A stretch of 64,000 bases of DNA from positions 1 to 64,000 of the forward strand of contig NZ_FOZX01000008.1 of the NCBI RefSeq assembly GCF_900116135.1, written 5' to 3'. The stretch is from Saccharopolyspora flava (GTDB taxonomy: Bacteria; Actinomycetota; Actinomycetes; Mycobacteriales; Pseudonocardiaceae). Both the position numbers and the translations under genes were made by a program. The notes below the pieces were generated by a model. The model had not been told where the DNA came from. It saw only the letters and a program-made list of their open reading frames with translations, and did not search any database. This document shows, one piece after another, positions 1 to 9,656 of the stretch. The first letter of the stretch is position 1. Each line of letters starts with the position of its first letter.

Positions 1-175
<175 letters not shown>

Positions 176-297
176 TGCCTTGTTGAAACAATCCCAGCAC
201 ACACTCAACAACCCAAAGGTCGGAGCGTGATACTCAAAGAAACCACCAACCACCAAGACACGATCACTCGCGCCCAGTTGGTTAGGGGCATAAAAGA

Positions 298-340
298 ACA
301 CTAACCAAAACAGTCCACTGTTGAGTTCTCAAAGAACACA
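298..340 (-). promoter_or_regulatory. rRNA leader antitermination region (boxA-like)
   Basis: On the minus strand, 311-340 reads TGTTCTTTGA followed by GAACTCAACAGTG. This matches the boxA-type element conserved in actinobacterial rRNA leaders. A second segment, TTTGGTTAGTGTTCTTTTA, follows at about 290-306. It lies between the candidate promoter near 700-734 and the 16S gene, where Nus-dependent antitermination signals are expected. The role is from known rrn leaders and was not tested. Confidence 0.7.
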
Positions 341-705
341 CCCACACCTTCTCTTACCGCCCTTTTCTGGGCCGCAAGATCCGGGGAGTCATTTCCTCGT
401 TCTTGTGTTGATTACTCTAGCAGGCCCTCATTTCGGCGCTTTCAGGGGGGTCCCCTTTGCGATCTCGCCGGAAGAGCGAGCCTGTATTCGAGTTATCAAC
501 TGCCGGATGAGTTCGGGCCGAAGCCCTCGCTACTTCCAGCGACCGCCTTACGTTACCCGGTGCGCTTCGCGGTGTCAAACCCGCCCGCCCCGAACCGGTC
601 TGCGCTGTCGCGGTGGTCCGAACCGAAGTCCGGAGCTTCGCGGCGCTCCCGGTGCCGTTCGCCGCGAGTGCTTCGCGTCGTTCGGCTTTCCGTGCGACGA
701 AGAGA

Positions 706-734
706 AAGTTACGCACACTCTGCGTCAAAGTCAA
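706..734 (-). promoter_or_regulatory. candidate rrn promoter
   Basis: Minus strand: TTGACT at 729-734 as -35, a 17-nt spacer and TAACTT at 706-711 as -10, giving a start near 699. Spacing and sequence fit a housekeeping sigma promoter. It sits ~520 nt upstream of 16S, a usual leader distance. Other rrn promoters may lie between 340 and 700, for example TAGAGT near 414-419, but these lack a clear -35. Confidence 0.55.
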
Positions 735-779
735 ATCGCCTGCTCAGGCCTTGACGCCACCCGTTCGGCCCAAAGTCGA

Positions 780-3700
780 TCACTTCTGCTTGGGCCGCAG
801 CCAGAGCCGCACGGTGCTGCCCGCACCCGCCGACTTGATGGCTTCCAGCAGGTCAGAGGCCTCGACCGGACGGTTGCGGCCGACCGGGACGAGCTCGTAG
901 CCCCACGTGCCGAACTCACGCAGAGCAGCCGCCGGATCATCGCCGAGGGCGCTGATCGCGTCCGGTGTGAACGAGCACACGATCGAGGGACGATCGCGGC
1001 GCAGCATCCGGACCAGCCCGCCGAGCACCCGGTGCACCCGCCCGCCGACGTCGACGTGCACCACCGAGAGCTTGAGGTTCTCCAGCGAGGCGTGGTTCTC
1101 CAGCTCCTTGTCGAGCCGGAACGCCGGGACCTTCTCCGGCGGCTCCTCCTCGGCGTCCGGCGCGATCGGGCTGACCGACACGCCGCCGGCGAGTGCGGAC
1201 TCGCCCGCCAGCTCGCCCGGACCGTCCCAGGCCGCGCCCTCGATGAGCAGCAGCCGGTGCGCCCAGGCCGAGGGCACGTTCATCTCGACGTTGTGCTTGA
1301 GCAGGGCGCGGGCCTGCGTGCTGGGCTCCACCGCGACGACCGCGCCGCTGTTGCCGAGCCTGCTCAGCACCCGCACGGTCTGGTACCCGACGTAGGCGCC
1401 CACGTCGAGGAACACCCCGTCCGGTTCCAGCAGCGAGTCGATGAGCGCGGAGACCTCCGCGTCCCAGGTCGGGTTCGACGACAGCCACGGCAGCATCAGC
1501 GGGTCGTCGGCGGGCAGCCGCAGCAGACCCGCGTCGCAGAGCACCGGTGTGGTGGTGCCGTCCCCGCCGCCGGTGGCGCGCTCGTGCTCGCGCAGCAGGA
1601 TCCGCTGCAGGACGTCGGTGCGCTGCAGGGCGCTGGCCGCGTCGCCTGCCGCGCTGCGGACACCGGCTTCGAGGTCGCGGTCGGGCTGGCGCGCCTCCAT
1701 CGCGTCCATCCGGTCGAGCACCTTCTCCAGGGCACCGGTCAGCCCGTCCATCCGCTCGGCGAGGGCGTCGACGCGCTGATCCGCGCCGCTCGCGTCGACC
1801 GGGACGCCCGACTCCTCCAGCCGGCGGAGCCTGCGGTGCTGGTCGGCGAGGTCGGCGCGGGCGCGGACCAGACCGTCGTCGGTGCCGACCAGCTGGGCGC
1901 CGAACTGGTCCTGGCGGCGGAGCAGCTGCGCGAGCTCGGCGCGCATCGACTCGACGTCGCCGTCCCCGTCGGCCTCGTACTGGCGGCGCAGCAGTTCACC
2001 GGCGGTCTGCTCAACGCCGTCGACCAGGGCGCGGAGCACGTCGCGGATGTGGTCGTCGTAGTGGCTCAGCGCGCGCAGCACGGCCTTGCGCAGGGCGGGA
2101 GCGATCGAGTTGCTGCCGCTCTGGCCGACGTCCGGGGCCCGGTGCAGGGCGTGCCGGGCGACCAGCAGCGGCCGCAGCGGGTCGTCGAACTGGCCGTGCT
2201 TGTCCCCCGCCCACTTGGTGCGCCAGTTGCGGTAGGCGTGCTCGACCCGTTCGCGCAGGCGGGCGCCCGCGCGCGCGACGGTGTGGGTGCCCAGCAGCGT
2301 TTCCCGGGCGGCGACGCCGAAGGCCGCGGTCCCCTCGGGGTCGTCGGCGGCGGCGCGGATGATCTCGGCGGCGGCCTCGACGTTTGGTTCCCCGGCGCCC
2401 TGGCAGGGCACGAGACGCGCGCACTGGGCGCCGAGAAGTTCGGCGACGGCACCGTGCTCACCTGCGATGACCGGCACCCCGTGGGCGGCGACCTCCAGCA
2501 GGCGCAGCGCGTGCTCGTCGCCCGCATCGCCGCGGTGCAGCGAGATGAAGCAGTCCGCCGCGGCGAGCAGCTTGTGCAGGTCGACGTCGGTTTCGACGAG
2601 CCTGATCCGGGTGTCCGAGGCGGTGGCCAGGCGGAGACGTTCCGCGGCCTCCGGGTGGCGGGACGCGCCGGTCACGCCCACCAGCAGCCGCACGTCGTCG
2701 CGGTCGGCGAAGGCGGTGAGGAACGCGGAGACCAGGCCGAGGGCGTTGTCGGCGCGCTCGGCGGCGTGGTCGACGTGAGCGGCGAGGACGAACTCCTCCG
2801 AGAGCTCGAACCGCGCGCGGGCGCCCTTGCGGGTCGGCAGGTCGATGGGCTCGCGCTCCGGCGCGGGCAGGGTGACCACGCGCGTCCGGGTGCCGGTGCG
2901 GCGCACGGCGCTGCGGCTGCTCTCCGACAGCACCCAGGTCTCGGCGGCGTCGGCGTCGCCCCCTCCCCCGGTGTGCACGTCGATGACGTAGCGACCTGCG
3001 GGAACGGCGAGACCGGGTGAGCAGCGCAGCACCACCGGGTAGTAGGCGGTGTCGGCCGAGGGCAGGCCGGAGGCGCCGACCGCGGTGCGCATCAGGTCGG
3101 CGAGCGGGCCGCTGCCGAGCACCGCGACGCCCAGCTGGTCGACGAGGGCCAGGTCGCCGCCGGTCCTGCGGTGCACGGCCTCGGCGGGCACGCGGCCGCT
3201 GGCCACGCCGACGCCCGCGCACCACTCGTGGAAGGCCTCGGCGTCCGCCCCGAACGGGTCGGGGTAGTCGCGGCGCAGCAGCTCGTCGTCCTCCCAGACC
3301 GCCGCTGTCCAGCGGGAACCGCCCGAGGTGCGCTGCCGCTCGTCGGCCGGGGCGCAGGCCCACTCCTGGAACGGGACGGCGCCGTCGGGTTCGAACGGGC
3401 TCGGCGGCGCGTCGTCGCGGAGCCAGGCCCGCAGGTACTGGCGGCGCAGCCCGTCGGGCAGGCGCACGCCGTCGGCGAGGGCGTCGAAGGGGTGCGGTTG
3501 TTCGCGGCTGTAGCCGGCGTCGACCAGCGCGTTGCGGTAGTTCGCGCACAGTCCCGCCAGCACCGGGTTCTCCGACAGCAGCAGCCGCGGGTTGTCGGCG
3601 TAGTCGGCCGAGAGCAGCCACGGGCGCTGCGGCTGGAAACCGTCGAAGTGCACGCTGCGCAGCGCCGCGCCGTCCACGCGGTGCTCGCCGTCGGCGAGGT

Positions 3701-4481
3701 CGAGTTCGCGCTGCGCGGCGTTGAACACCGACAGGCCCACGCCGGGATCGCGGATGACCTGGTGGTCGACGAGGGCGGGAGCGCCGTCGAGGACCGGAGC
3801 GGTCATCGTCGGATCGGCGCGCAGCTGCTCGATCCAGGTGGAGAGCAGGTCCTCGGCGCCGGGCCGGACGGCGAAGGCGCTGGTGTCGAAGGTGCCGGAT
3901 TCGGCGAGGTCGGCGGGGCCGGGGCGGAGCCCGTCGGCGGCCAGCGGGTGCAGCACCCGCGGCACCAGGGCCACCGGGCGTTCGGCGGTGAGGCCGGTGA
4001 GCAGGTCGTCGAAGGAACCGAAGATCTGCACCCACGGTTCGAAGTGCACGACGGTCGAGCCCGAGCGCAGCAGGTGCTTGAGCAGGCGCGGGCGCAGCAC
4101 GCCGCGGAGCTGCTCAGCGGTGCAGCCGATGGCCAGGCGGGCGAACTCCTGCGGGTCGACGCCGATGTCGGCGATCGACAGGGCGTCGGGCTCGTCCCGC
4201 GCGGCGGCGGGCTCGTCGACGAGCAGCAGCACGAAACCGGCGCCCGGGTGGTGCTTGCGGAAGGTCGTGCGCAGCACGCGCGCGGCCGGGAGCTGATCGC
4301 GGCAGGCCACGGTGCAGCCGAGCAGCGTTAAGGAGGACTGCTGGGCGGCGGCCGGCTGCTCGGCGGGCCACTCCGGTTCCAGCGACGCGGACGACTGCTC
4401 CAGAACGCCCGACTGCAGCTCGACGGCGGTCTCGCCGGAGCGCGTCTCGTCCGACTCGGGATGCGGCTGCGAATCAGTCAC
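780..4481 (-). CDS. multidomain glycosyltransferase / FkbM-type methyltransferase fusion
   Basis: This 1233-aa protein has at least three parts. Residues ~50-330 look like a GT-A nucleotide-sugar transferase, with a conserved start (LLGCTVACRDQLPAARVL). Residues ~550-740 resemble the nucleotide-sugar half of a GT4-type transferase, with the E-rich segment ALRLLEVAAHGVPVIAGE. A charged, probably coiled-coil region (~830-960) then leads to an FkbM-family SAM methyltransferase (~1000-1220) with motif I FLDVGAYVGYQTVRVL near residue 1025. The likely role is assembly and O-methylation of a surface glycan; acceptor and sugar are unknown. The GTG start has TAGGTT at 4488-4493 six nt upstream, so a leaderless mRNA is plausible. 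The gene stands alone between the rRNA operon and glnA2. Confidence 0.75.
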   Translation of the reverse strand: MTDSQPHPESDETRSGETAVELQSGVLEQSSASLEPEWPAEQPAAAQQSSLTLLGCTVACRDQLPAARVLRTTFRKHHPGAGFVLLLVDEPAAARDEPDALSIADIGVDPQEFARLAIGCTAEQLRGVLRPRLLKHLLRSGSTVVHFEPWVQIFGSFDDLLTGLTAERPVALVPRVLHPLAADGLRPGPADLAESGTFDTSAFAVRPGAEDLLSTWIEQLRADPTMTAPVLDGAPALVDHQVIRDPGVGLSVFNAAQRELDLADGEHRVDGAALRSVHFDGFQPQRPWLLSADYADNPRLLLSENPVLAGLCANYRNALVDAGYSREQPHPFDALADGVRLPDGLRRQYLRAWLRDDAPPSPFEPDGAVPFQEWACAPADERQRTSGGSRWTAAVWEDDELLRRDYPDPFGADAEAFHEWCAGVGVASGRVPAEAVHRRTGGDLALVDQLGVAVLGSGPLADLMRTAVGASGLPSADTAYYPVVLRCSPGLAVPAGRYVIDVHTGGGGDADAAETWVLSESSRSAVRRTGTRTRVVTLPAPEREPIDLPTRKGARARFELSEEFVLAAHVDHAAERADNALGLVSAFLTAFADRDDVRLLVGVTGASRHPEAAERLRLATASDTRIRLVETDVDLHKLLAAADCFISLHRGDAGDEHALRLLEVAAHGVPVIAGEHGAVAELLGAQCARLVPCQGAGEPNVEAAAEIIRAAADDPEGTAAFGVAARETLLGTHTVARAGARLRERVEHAYRNWRTKWAGDKHGQFDDPLRPLLVARHALHRAPDVGQSGSNSIAPALRKAVLRALSHYDDHIRDVLRALVDGVEQTAGELLRRQYEADGDGDVESMRAELAQLLRRQDQFGAQLVGTDDGLVRARADLADQHRRLRRLEESGVPVDASGADQRVDALAERMDGLTGALEKVLDRMDAMEARQPDRDLEAGVRSAAGDAASALQRTDVLQRILLREHERATGGGDGTTTPVLCDAGLLRLPADDPLMLPWLSSNPTWDAEVSALIDSLLEPDGVFLDVGAYVGYQTVRVLSRLGNSGAVVAVEPSTQARALLKHNVEMNVPSAWAHRLLLIEGAAWDGPGELAGESALAGGVSVSPIAPDAEEEPPEKVPAFRLDKELENHASLENLKLSVVHVDVGGRVHRVLGGLVRMLRRDRPSIVCSFTPDAISALGDDPAAALREFGTWGYELVPVGRNRPVEASDLLEAIKSAGAGSTVRLWLRPKQK

Positions 4482-4514
4482 GCCCGCAACCTATCGCCCC
4501 ACGGACCCCAGGAG

Positions 4515-4557
4515 AACTCCGTGGCCCCTCCGCCAAAAGCGGAAGGACCACGGAGTT
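4515..4557 (-). terminator. rho-independent-type terminator after glnA2
   Basis: A perfect 10-bp inverted repeat (AACTCCGTGG at 4515-4524, CCACGGAGTT at 4548-4557) encloses a second small hairpin (CTCCGC...GCGGAAG). It begins five nt beyond the glnA2 stop codon and lies just upstream of the next minus-strand gene's promoter. No clear T-tract follows. Confidence 0.7.
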
Positions 4558-4561
4558 GTTC

Positions 4562-5905
4562 TCACAGCACCGGGAGCATCGAGGACAGCTCGTAGGGAGT
4601 GACGCGGCTTCGGTAGTTGTTCCACTCCTCGCGCTTGTTGCGCAGGAAGAAGTTGAACACCTCCTCGCCGAGGGTTTCCGCGACCAGCTCGGAGTTCTCC
4701 ATCTCGCCGAGCGCCTCGGTGAGGTTTTGCGGCAGGTTGGCGTAGCCGGCGGCCTTGCGCTCGTGCTCGGTGAGGCTCCAGACGTCGTCCTCGGTGGCCG
4801 GCGGGAGCTCGTAGCCCTTCTCCACCCCGCGCAGACCGGCGGCGAGGATCACCGCGTAGGCCAGGTACGGGTTGCAGGCGGAGTCGGGGTTGCGGACCTC
4901 GACGCGGCGCGACGAGGACTTGCCCGGCGAGTACATCGGCACTCTGACCAGCGCGGACCGGTTGGCGTGGCCCCAGCAGACCGCGGTCGGCGCTTCGCCG
5001 CCGACGACGAGCCGCTTGTAGGAGTTCACCCATTGGTTGGTCACGGCGCTGATCTCGCGCGCGTGGTGCAGGATGCCCGCGAGGAACGCCCGGCCGGTCT
5101 CGGACAGCTCGTAGGGGTCCTCGGGGTGGTAGAAGGCGTTCTGGTCGCCCTCGAAGAGGCTGAAGTGGGTGTGCATGCCCGAGCCGGGCTGGGCGCTGAA
5201 GGGCTTGGGCATGAACGAGGCGCGCACGCCCTGGGTGATCGCGACCTCCTTGACCACGTACCGGAACGTCATGACGTTGTCGGCCATGGTGAGCGCGTCG
5301 GCGTAGCGCAGGTCGATCTCCTGCTGGCCGGGCGCGCCCTCGTGGTGGCTGAACTCCACCGAGATGCCCATGGCTTCGAGGGTCTCGATGGCGTTGCGCC
5401 GGAAGTGCGGGGCGGCGTCGTGGCTGGACTGGTCGAAGTAGCCGCCGGAGTCGGCGGGCTCGGGCTCGCTGCCGTCGCCGGGCAGCCCCTTGAGCAGGAA
5501 GAACTCGATCTCGGGGTGCACGTAGCAGGTGAAGCCGGATTCGGTGGCGCGCGCCAGGGTCCGGCGCAGCACGTGTCGCGGGTCGGACCAGCAGGGCGAA
5601 CCGTCGGGCATCTGGATGTCGCAGAACATCCGGGCCGAGTAGTGCTCGCCGTCGGCGGTTTCCCAGGGCAGCACTTGGAACGTGCTCGGATCGGGCTTGG
5701 CGACCATGTCGGACTCGTAGACCCGGGCGAAGCCCTCGATCGCCGAGCCGTCGAACCCGATGCCCTCGGCGAAGGCGCCCTCCAGTTCGGCGGGCGAGAT
5801 CGCCACCGATTTGAGCATGCCGAGGACGTCGGTGAACCACAGCCGCACGAAGCGGATGTCACGTTCCTCCAGGGTGCGGAGCACAAACTCCTGCTGGCGG
5901 TTCAT
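4562..5905 (-). CDS. glnA2: glutamine synthetase, type I (GlnA2-like)
   Basis: A 447-aa glutamine synthetase making glutamine from glutamate, ammonia and ATP in the cytoplasm. It shows the GSI beta-grasp N-terminus (FVRLWFTDVLGMLKS), the DGSAIEGFARV segment (~residue 50), the glutamate/metal-binding EFSHHEGAPGQQEIDL, NRSALVRVP and the C-terminal FFLRNKREEW. It is closest in pattern to M. tuberculosis GlnA2 (446 aa) rather than GlnA1. I do not see the usual NLYDLPPEE-type adenylylation loop at the expected place (AAGYANLPQNL instead), so regulation probably differs from GlnA1. The ATG at 5905 is chosen by homology. TAGAGT lies seven nt upstream, suggesting a leaderless transcript. Confidence 0.93.
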   Translation of the reverse strand: MNRQQEFVLRTLEERDIRFVRLWFTDVLGMLKSVAISPAELEGAFAEGIGFDGSAIEGFARVYESDMVAKPDPSTFQVLPWETADGEHYSARMFCDIQMPDGSPCWSDPRHVLRRTLARATESGFTCYVHPEIEFFLLKGLPGDGSEPEPADSGGYFDQSSHDAAPHFRRNAIETLEAMGISVEFSHHEGAPGQQEIDLRYADALTMADNVMTFRYVVKEVAITQGVRASFMPKPFSAQPGSGMHTHFSLFEGDQNAFYHPEDPYELSETGRAFLAGILHHAREISAVTNQWVNSYKRLVVGGEAPTAVCWGHANRSALVRVPMYSPGKSSSRRVEVRNPDSACNPYLAYAVILAAGLRGVEKGYELPPATEDDVWSLTEHERKAAGYANLPQNLTEALGEMENSELVAETLGEEVFNFFLRNKREEWNNYRSRVTPYELSSMLPVL

Positions 5906-6021
5906 GCCCCGCACTCTAACTTCCTGGCCTCGTGCTCGGGGTGATCGGCGTGGCCGGTAACCGGCCGGTGCCGAGGCGTTTACCCGGACCCGGCCGCGAC
6001 GACCGCCGGCCCAGGGGGCGA

Positions 6022-7602
6022 TCAGCCCGTGCAGCGGGTTCCGTCCTCCGGGACCCGCAGGTCCACGAGGTACTGGGTGCCCGCGTCGTCGACGCAGCTC
6101 ACGCCCTGCAGGAACACCGTGTGCTGGGTGCCCTCGTAGGTCAGCAGCCTGCCGTGCAGGGCCTGGGCCAGCTGCACGCCCGCCTGGTACGGGGTGGCCG
6201 GGTCGGCGGTGGTGGAGATGACCAGCACCGGCGGCAGCTCCCCGACCTGCGGCTGGGTCGGCTCGCCGGTGACCGGCACCGGCCAGAAGGCGCACATGTC
6301 GCGGGCCGAGCTCGGCGGGTTGCCGTCGTCGAGGAACGGGGCGGCCTCGCGGTAGCGGCGGTCGGCGGCCCGCACCTCCTCCGGGTCCAGCACGCGCTTG
6401 TCGTCGACGCAGTGGATCGCGTCGAACGCGTCGGTGGTGTTGGTGTAGCGGCCGTCGGCCTCGCGGCCGAAGTAGCTGTCGGCGAGGCTCAGCAGGGTCT
6501 GGCCGCGGCCCTGCTGGAGCTCGGCGAGACCGGTGTCGAGGGCCTGCCACAGCGACGGCGCGTAGAGCGCCTGGATCGCGGCCATCGTGGCGTCCGAATA
6601 GGACAGCTCGCGGCCGTAACCGGCCTGCACCGGGTGGTCGACCAGCGGTCGGGTGAGCTGCTGGAACCGGTGGACCGCCTGCTTCGGGTCGTCGCCCAGG
6701 GCGCACTGCGACTGGTCGGCGCACCAGGCGGCGAAGTCGTCGAAGGCCCGCTGGAACCCGGCGCCCTGGGCGACCAGCGCGTCCACTGTGGTCTGTCCGG
6801 GGTCGATGGCGCCGTCGAGGATCATCGCGCGGACGTTGCCGGGGAAACTCTCGGCGTACTCCGAACCGATCCGGGTGCCGTAGGAGTAGCCGAGGTAGTT
6901 CAGCTTCGGCTCGCCGAGCGCGGAGCGCAGCACGTCCAGATCCCGCACGACGTCCCGGGTTCCGATGTTGGCGAGCATGTCCACGCCGGTGCGCTCGGCG
7001 CACTTGGCGGCGTAGTCGCGCTCCTCCTGCTCGGACTCGGCCACACCGGACGGTGACGTGTCGGCGTCGGAGTCGAGGCGTTCGGCGTCGCGCTCGGGGT
7101 CGGTCAGGCAGCGCACCGCCGGTTCGGAGGCGCCGATGCCGCGCGGGTCGAACCCGACCAGGTCGAAGCGCTCCCCCAGCTCGGTGTTGGCGACGCTGCC
7201 CGCCAGGCCCGCCGCCGCGCTCATGCCGGAGGCGCCCGGTCCGCCCGGGTTGATCGTCAGGGCGCCGATGCGCGCCTGCGGGTCCGAGGCCGGTTTGCGC
7301 AGGACACCGATCCGGATGGTCTTGCCGTCGGGGTGCGCGTAGTCCATCGGCACCTCCAGCCGCGCGCACTCCAGGCCCGGGTCCTGGAACGCGGTCCGGT
7401 CGGCCGAGGAGGTCGCGTAGTCGGAGCAGCGGCCCCAGTCGATCTCCTGGCCGTAGAACCGGTCCATGCCGGTGGGGATCGGGCCGACCGGCCCCTTGCG
7501 CTCGGCGTGCGGCTGCAGGGGCTGGGTGCTCGGGGCGCCGCAGCCTGCGGCGGCCAGCACGAGCAGGGCCAACGCGGTCAGCGCTCGAAGTGGGCGGGCC
7601 AT
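6022..7602 (-). CDS. alpha/beta-hydrolase lipoprotein, tripeptidyl aminopeptidase-like
   Basis: A 526-aa exported protein with a lipoprotein signal (LALLVLAAAGC lipobox, lipidated Cys ~21). The alpha/beta-hydrolase fold has a TAP-like C-terminal part: oxyanion region INPGGPGASG, nucleophile GYSYGTRIG, acid STTADPATPYQAG and histidine EGTQHTVF. Relatives are the SlpD/SlpE and Rv2223c/Rv2224c (CaeA) proteins, cell-envelope esterases or aminopeptidases. It sits directly upstream of glnA2 on the same strand, the same neighbours as in M. tuberculosis. The physiological substrate is unknown. Confidence 0.88.
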   Translation of the reverse strand: MARPLRALTALALLVLAAAGCGAPSTQPLQPHAERKGPVGPIPTGMDRFYGQEIDWGRCSDYATSSADRTAFQDPGLECARLEVPMDYAHPDGKTIRIGVLRKPASDPQARIGALTINPGGPGASGMSAAAGLAGSVANTELGERFDLVGFDPRGIGASEPAVRCLTDPERDAERLDSDADTSPSGVAESEQEERDYAAKCAERTGVDMLANIGTRDVVRDLDVLRSALGEPKLNYLGYSYGTRIGSEYAESFPGNVRAMILDGAIDPGQTTVDALVAQGAGFQRAFDDFAAWCADQSQCALGDDPKQAVHRFQQLTRPLVDHPVQAGYGRELSYSDATMAAIQALYAPSLWQALDTGLAELQQGRGQTLLSLADSYFGREADGRYTNTTDAFDAIHCVDDKRVLDPEEVRAADRRYREAAPFLDDGNPPSSARDMCAFWPVPVTGEPTQPQVGELPPVLVISTTADPATPYQAGVQLAQALHGRLLTYEGTQHTVFLQGVSCVDDAGTQYLVDLRVPEDGTRCTG

Positions 7603-7685
7603 TCGGTGATCCTGACATGAACGTGCCCGTGTGATTCACGTCGGGCTGGGGCACACCACCTGGGTGGGTGCGCGAAGATGGGCGC

Positions 7686-9431
7686 ATGCCCCAGCTGCGG
7701 ATCGCACTCGCACAGGTCAACACGTGTGTCGGCGACATCGTCGGCAACAGCTCGCTGGTCCTGGACTGGACCCGGCGCGCTGTGCAGGACGGTGCCCACG
7801 TGGTGGCGTTCCCGGAGATGACGCTGTCGGGTTACCCGATCGAGGACCTGACGCTGCGCAAGTCGTTCGCCGCCGCCAACCGGGAGGCGCTGGAGCGGCT
7901 GGCGCTGGACCTGCAGGCCGAGGGCTGCGGTGACGCGCTGGTCATCGTCGGGCACCTGGGCCGCGACGACGAGGGACCGCGCAACTCCGCGTCGCTGCTC
8001 TACGGCGGCGAGGTCGTGGCCACCTACAACAAGCACCACCTGCCGAACTACGGCGTGTTCGACGAGGCCCGCAACTTCGCGCCCGGCTTCGACCTGCCGA
8101 TCGTCAAGCTGCACGGCGTGGACGTCGGCGTGGTGATCTGCGAGGACATCTGGCAGAACGGCGGTCCGGTGGCGGCGCTGGGCAAGGTCGGCGTGGACAT
8201 GGTCGTGTGCATCAACGCCTCGCCGTACGAGCGGTCCAAGGACGACCAGCGGGTGCCGCTGGTGTCGCGCCGCGCGGTGGAGGCCGGGGCGCCGCTGGCG
8301 TACGTGAACCTGGTGGGCGCGCAGGACGAGCTGGTGTTCGACGGCGACTCGCTGATCGCCGACGCCGAGGGCCGGATCATCGCCCGCGGCCCGCAGTTCG
8401 CGGAGAACCTGCTGGTCGCCGACCTGGAGCTGACCGCGGGCGGGCACACCTCGACGACCGTTCCGGCCGAGCCGGGCCCGATCCGGATGCCGGCGTTCGA
8501 CGTGCACCGCATCGTGCTGCAGCCGGAGCCGCTGCCGGACTTCGAGCCGCGCCCGCTGCCCGCGCCGGCCGAGCCGCTGTCGGACGAGGCCGAGGTGTGG
8601 GCCGCGCTGGTCACCGGGCTGCGCGACTACGTGCACAAGAACGGCGCGCGGACGGTGACGTTCGGGTTCTCCGGCGGCATCGACTCGGCGGTGTGCGCCG
8701 CGCTGGCGGTCGACGCGCTGGGCCCGGATTCGGTGTACGGCGTGTCGATGCCGTCGGTGTACTCCTCGGAGCACTCGCGCTCGGACGCCGCCGAGCTGGC
8801 GCAGCGGCTGGGCTGCCACTTCGAGACGCACGCGGTGGCCGACATGGTCGACACCTACGTGCGGCAGCTGGAGCTGACCGGTCTCGCCGAGGAGAACGTG
8901 CAGGCCCGGGTGCGCGGCGTGCTGCTCATGGCGCTGTCGAACCAGCACGGGCACCTGGTGCTGGCGACCGGCAACAAGACCGAGCTGGCGGTGGGGTACT
9001 CGACGATCTACGGCGACGCGGTGGGCGCGTTCGCGCCGATCAAGGACGTGCCGAAGACGCTGGTGTGGAAGCTGGCGCGGTGGCGCAACGACGCCGCGGA
9101 GAAGCGCGGCGAGGTGGCGCCGATCCCGGAGAACTCGATCAGCAAGGTCCCGTCGGCGGAGCTGCGGCCGGATCAGACGGATCAGGACTCGCTGCCCGAG
9201 TACGACGTGCTGGACGTGGTCATCGACGGGTACGTCGAGGGCGACAAGGGCTACCAGGACCTGGTGTCGGACGGTTTCGACGCGGAGCTGGTGGAGCGGG
9301 TGCTGCGGATGGTGGACAAGGCGGAGTTCAAGCGCCGCCAGTACCCGCCGGGCACGAAGATCACGTTCAAGGCCTTCGGCCGCGACCGCCGTCTGCCCAT
9401 CACGAACCGCTGGCACGAGGTCGCCCCCTGA
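7686..9431 (+). CDS. nadE: glutamine-dependent NAD+ synthetase
   Basis: A two-domain, 581-aa enzyme that converts nicotinic acid adenine dinucleotide to NAD+ with ammonia from glutamine. The N-terminal nitrilase domain has the Glu-Lys-Cys triad in AFPEMTLSGYP, YNKHHLPNYGVFDE and GVVICEDIW. The C-terminal synthetase has the ATP pyrophosphatase loop FGFSGGIDSAVCAAL and the ATGNKTELAVGYSTIYGD segment. The ATG at 7686 (MPQLRIALAQVN) is chosen because homologues begin there; a GTG six codons upstream is the alternative. It is shorter than the ~680-aa mycobacterial enzyme and like the Streptomyces type. It is divergent from the hydrolase gene. Confidence 0.95.
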   Translation: MPQLRIALAQVNTCVGDIVGNSSLVLDWTRRAVQDGAHVVAFPEMTLSGYPIEDLTLRKSFAAANREALERLALDLQAEGCGDALVIVGHLGRDDEGPRNSASLLYGGEVVATYNKHHLPNYGVFDEARNFAPGFDLPIVKLHGVDVGVVICEDIWQNGGPVAALGKVGVDMVVCINASPYERSKDDQRVPLVSRRAVEAGAPLAYVNLVGAQDELVFDGDSLIADAEGRIIARGPQFAENLLVADLELTAGGHTSTTVPAEPGPIRMPAFDVHRIVLQPEPLPDFEPRPLPAPAEPLSDEAEVWAALVTGLRDYVHKNGARTVTFGFSGGIDSAVCAALAVDALGPDSVYGVSMPSVYSSEHSRSDAAELAQRLGCHFETHAVADMVDTYVRQLELTGLAEENVQARVRGVLLMALSNQHGHLVLATGNKTELAVGYSTIYGDAVGAFAPIKDVPKTLVWKLARWRNDAAEKRGEVAPIPENSISKVPSAELRPDQTDQDSLPEYDVLDVVIDGYVEGDKGYQDLVSDGFDAELVERVLRMVDKAEFKRRQYPPGTKITFKAFGRDRRLPITNRWHEVAP

Positions 9432-9460
9432 GCCGTTCCGGTGGGTGCGTGCGTCACCAG

Positions 9461-9531
9461 GGGACAGTTTTAGCCATAACTGTCCGGACATTTCGGGCAT
9501 CAAGTGGCCGCAATTTGGACTAAAACTGTCC
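9461..9531. repeat. ~70-bp palindromic dispersed repeat, copy A
   Basis: The ends are inverted (GGACAGTTTTAG... and ...CTAAAACTGTCC). The interior carries CTGTCC-G-GACATTTCGGGCAT. Near-identical elements occur at 33786-33855 (opposite orientation) and 44371-44438. This copy sits 30 bp downstream of nadE, in the gap before the SNF2 helicase gene. Confidence 0.85.
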
Positions 9532-9656
9532 TGCTCCCGGTGCCCGGCACGACGGAGGGCGCCGAGGCGGCCGGAACACCCGCCGGGGCGGCGCGCCTAG
9601 ACTCGGCGGGGTTTCGTCGGGTGGTTCGTCGTCGCGGTGCGTAGTGGGGGCCGGTT

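Noticed and set aside
321..3020. 899-codon open frame on the plus strand
   Set aside because: It runs antisense to the rRNA leader and the glycosyltransferase/FkbM gene. It has Arg/Gly/Ala-rich sequence and no domain, as expected of shadow frames in high-GC DNA.
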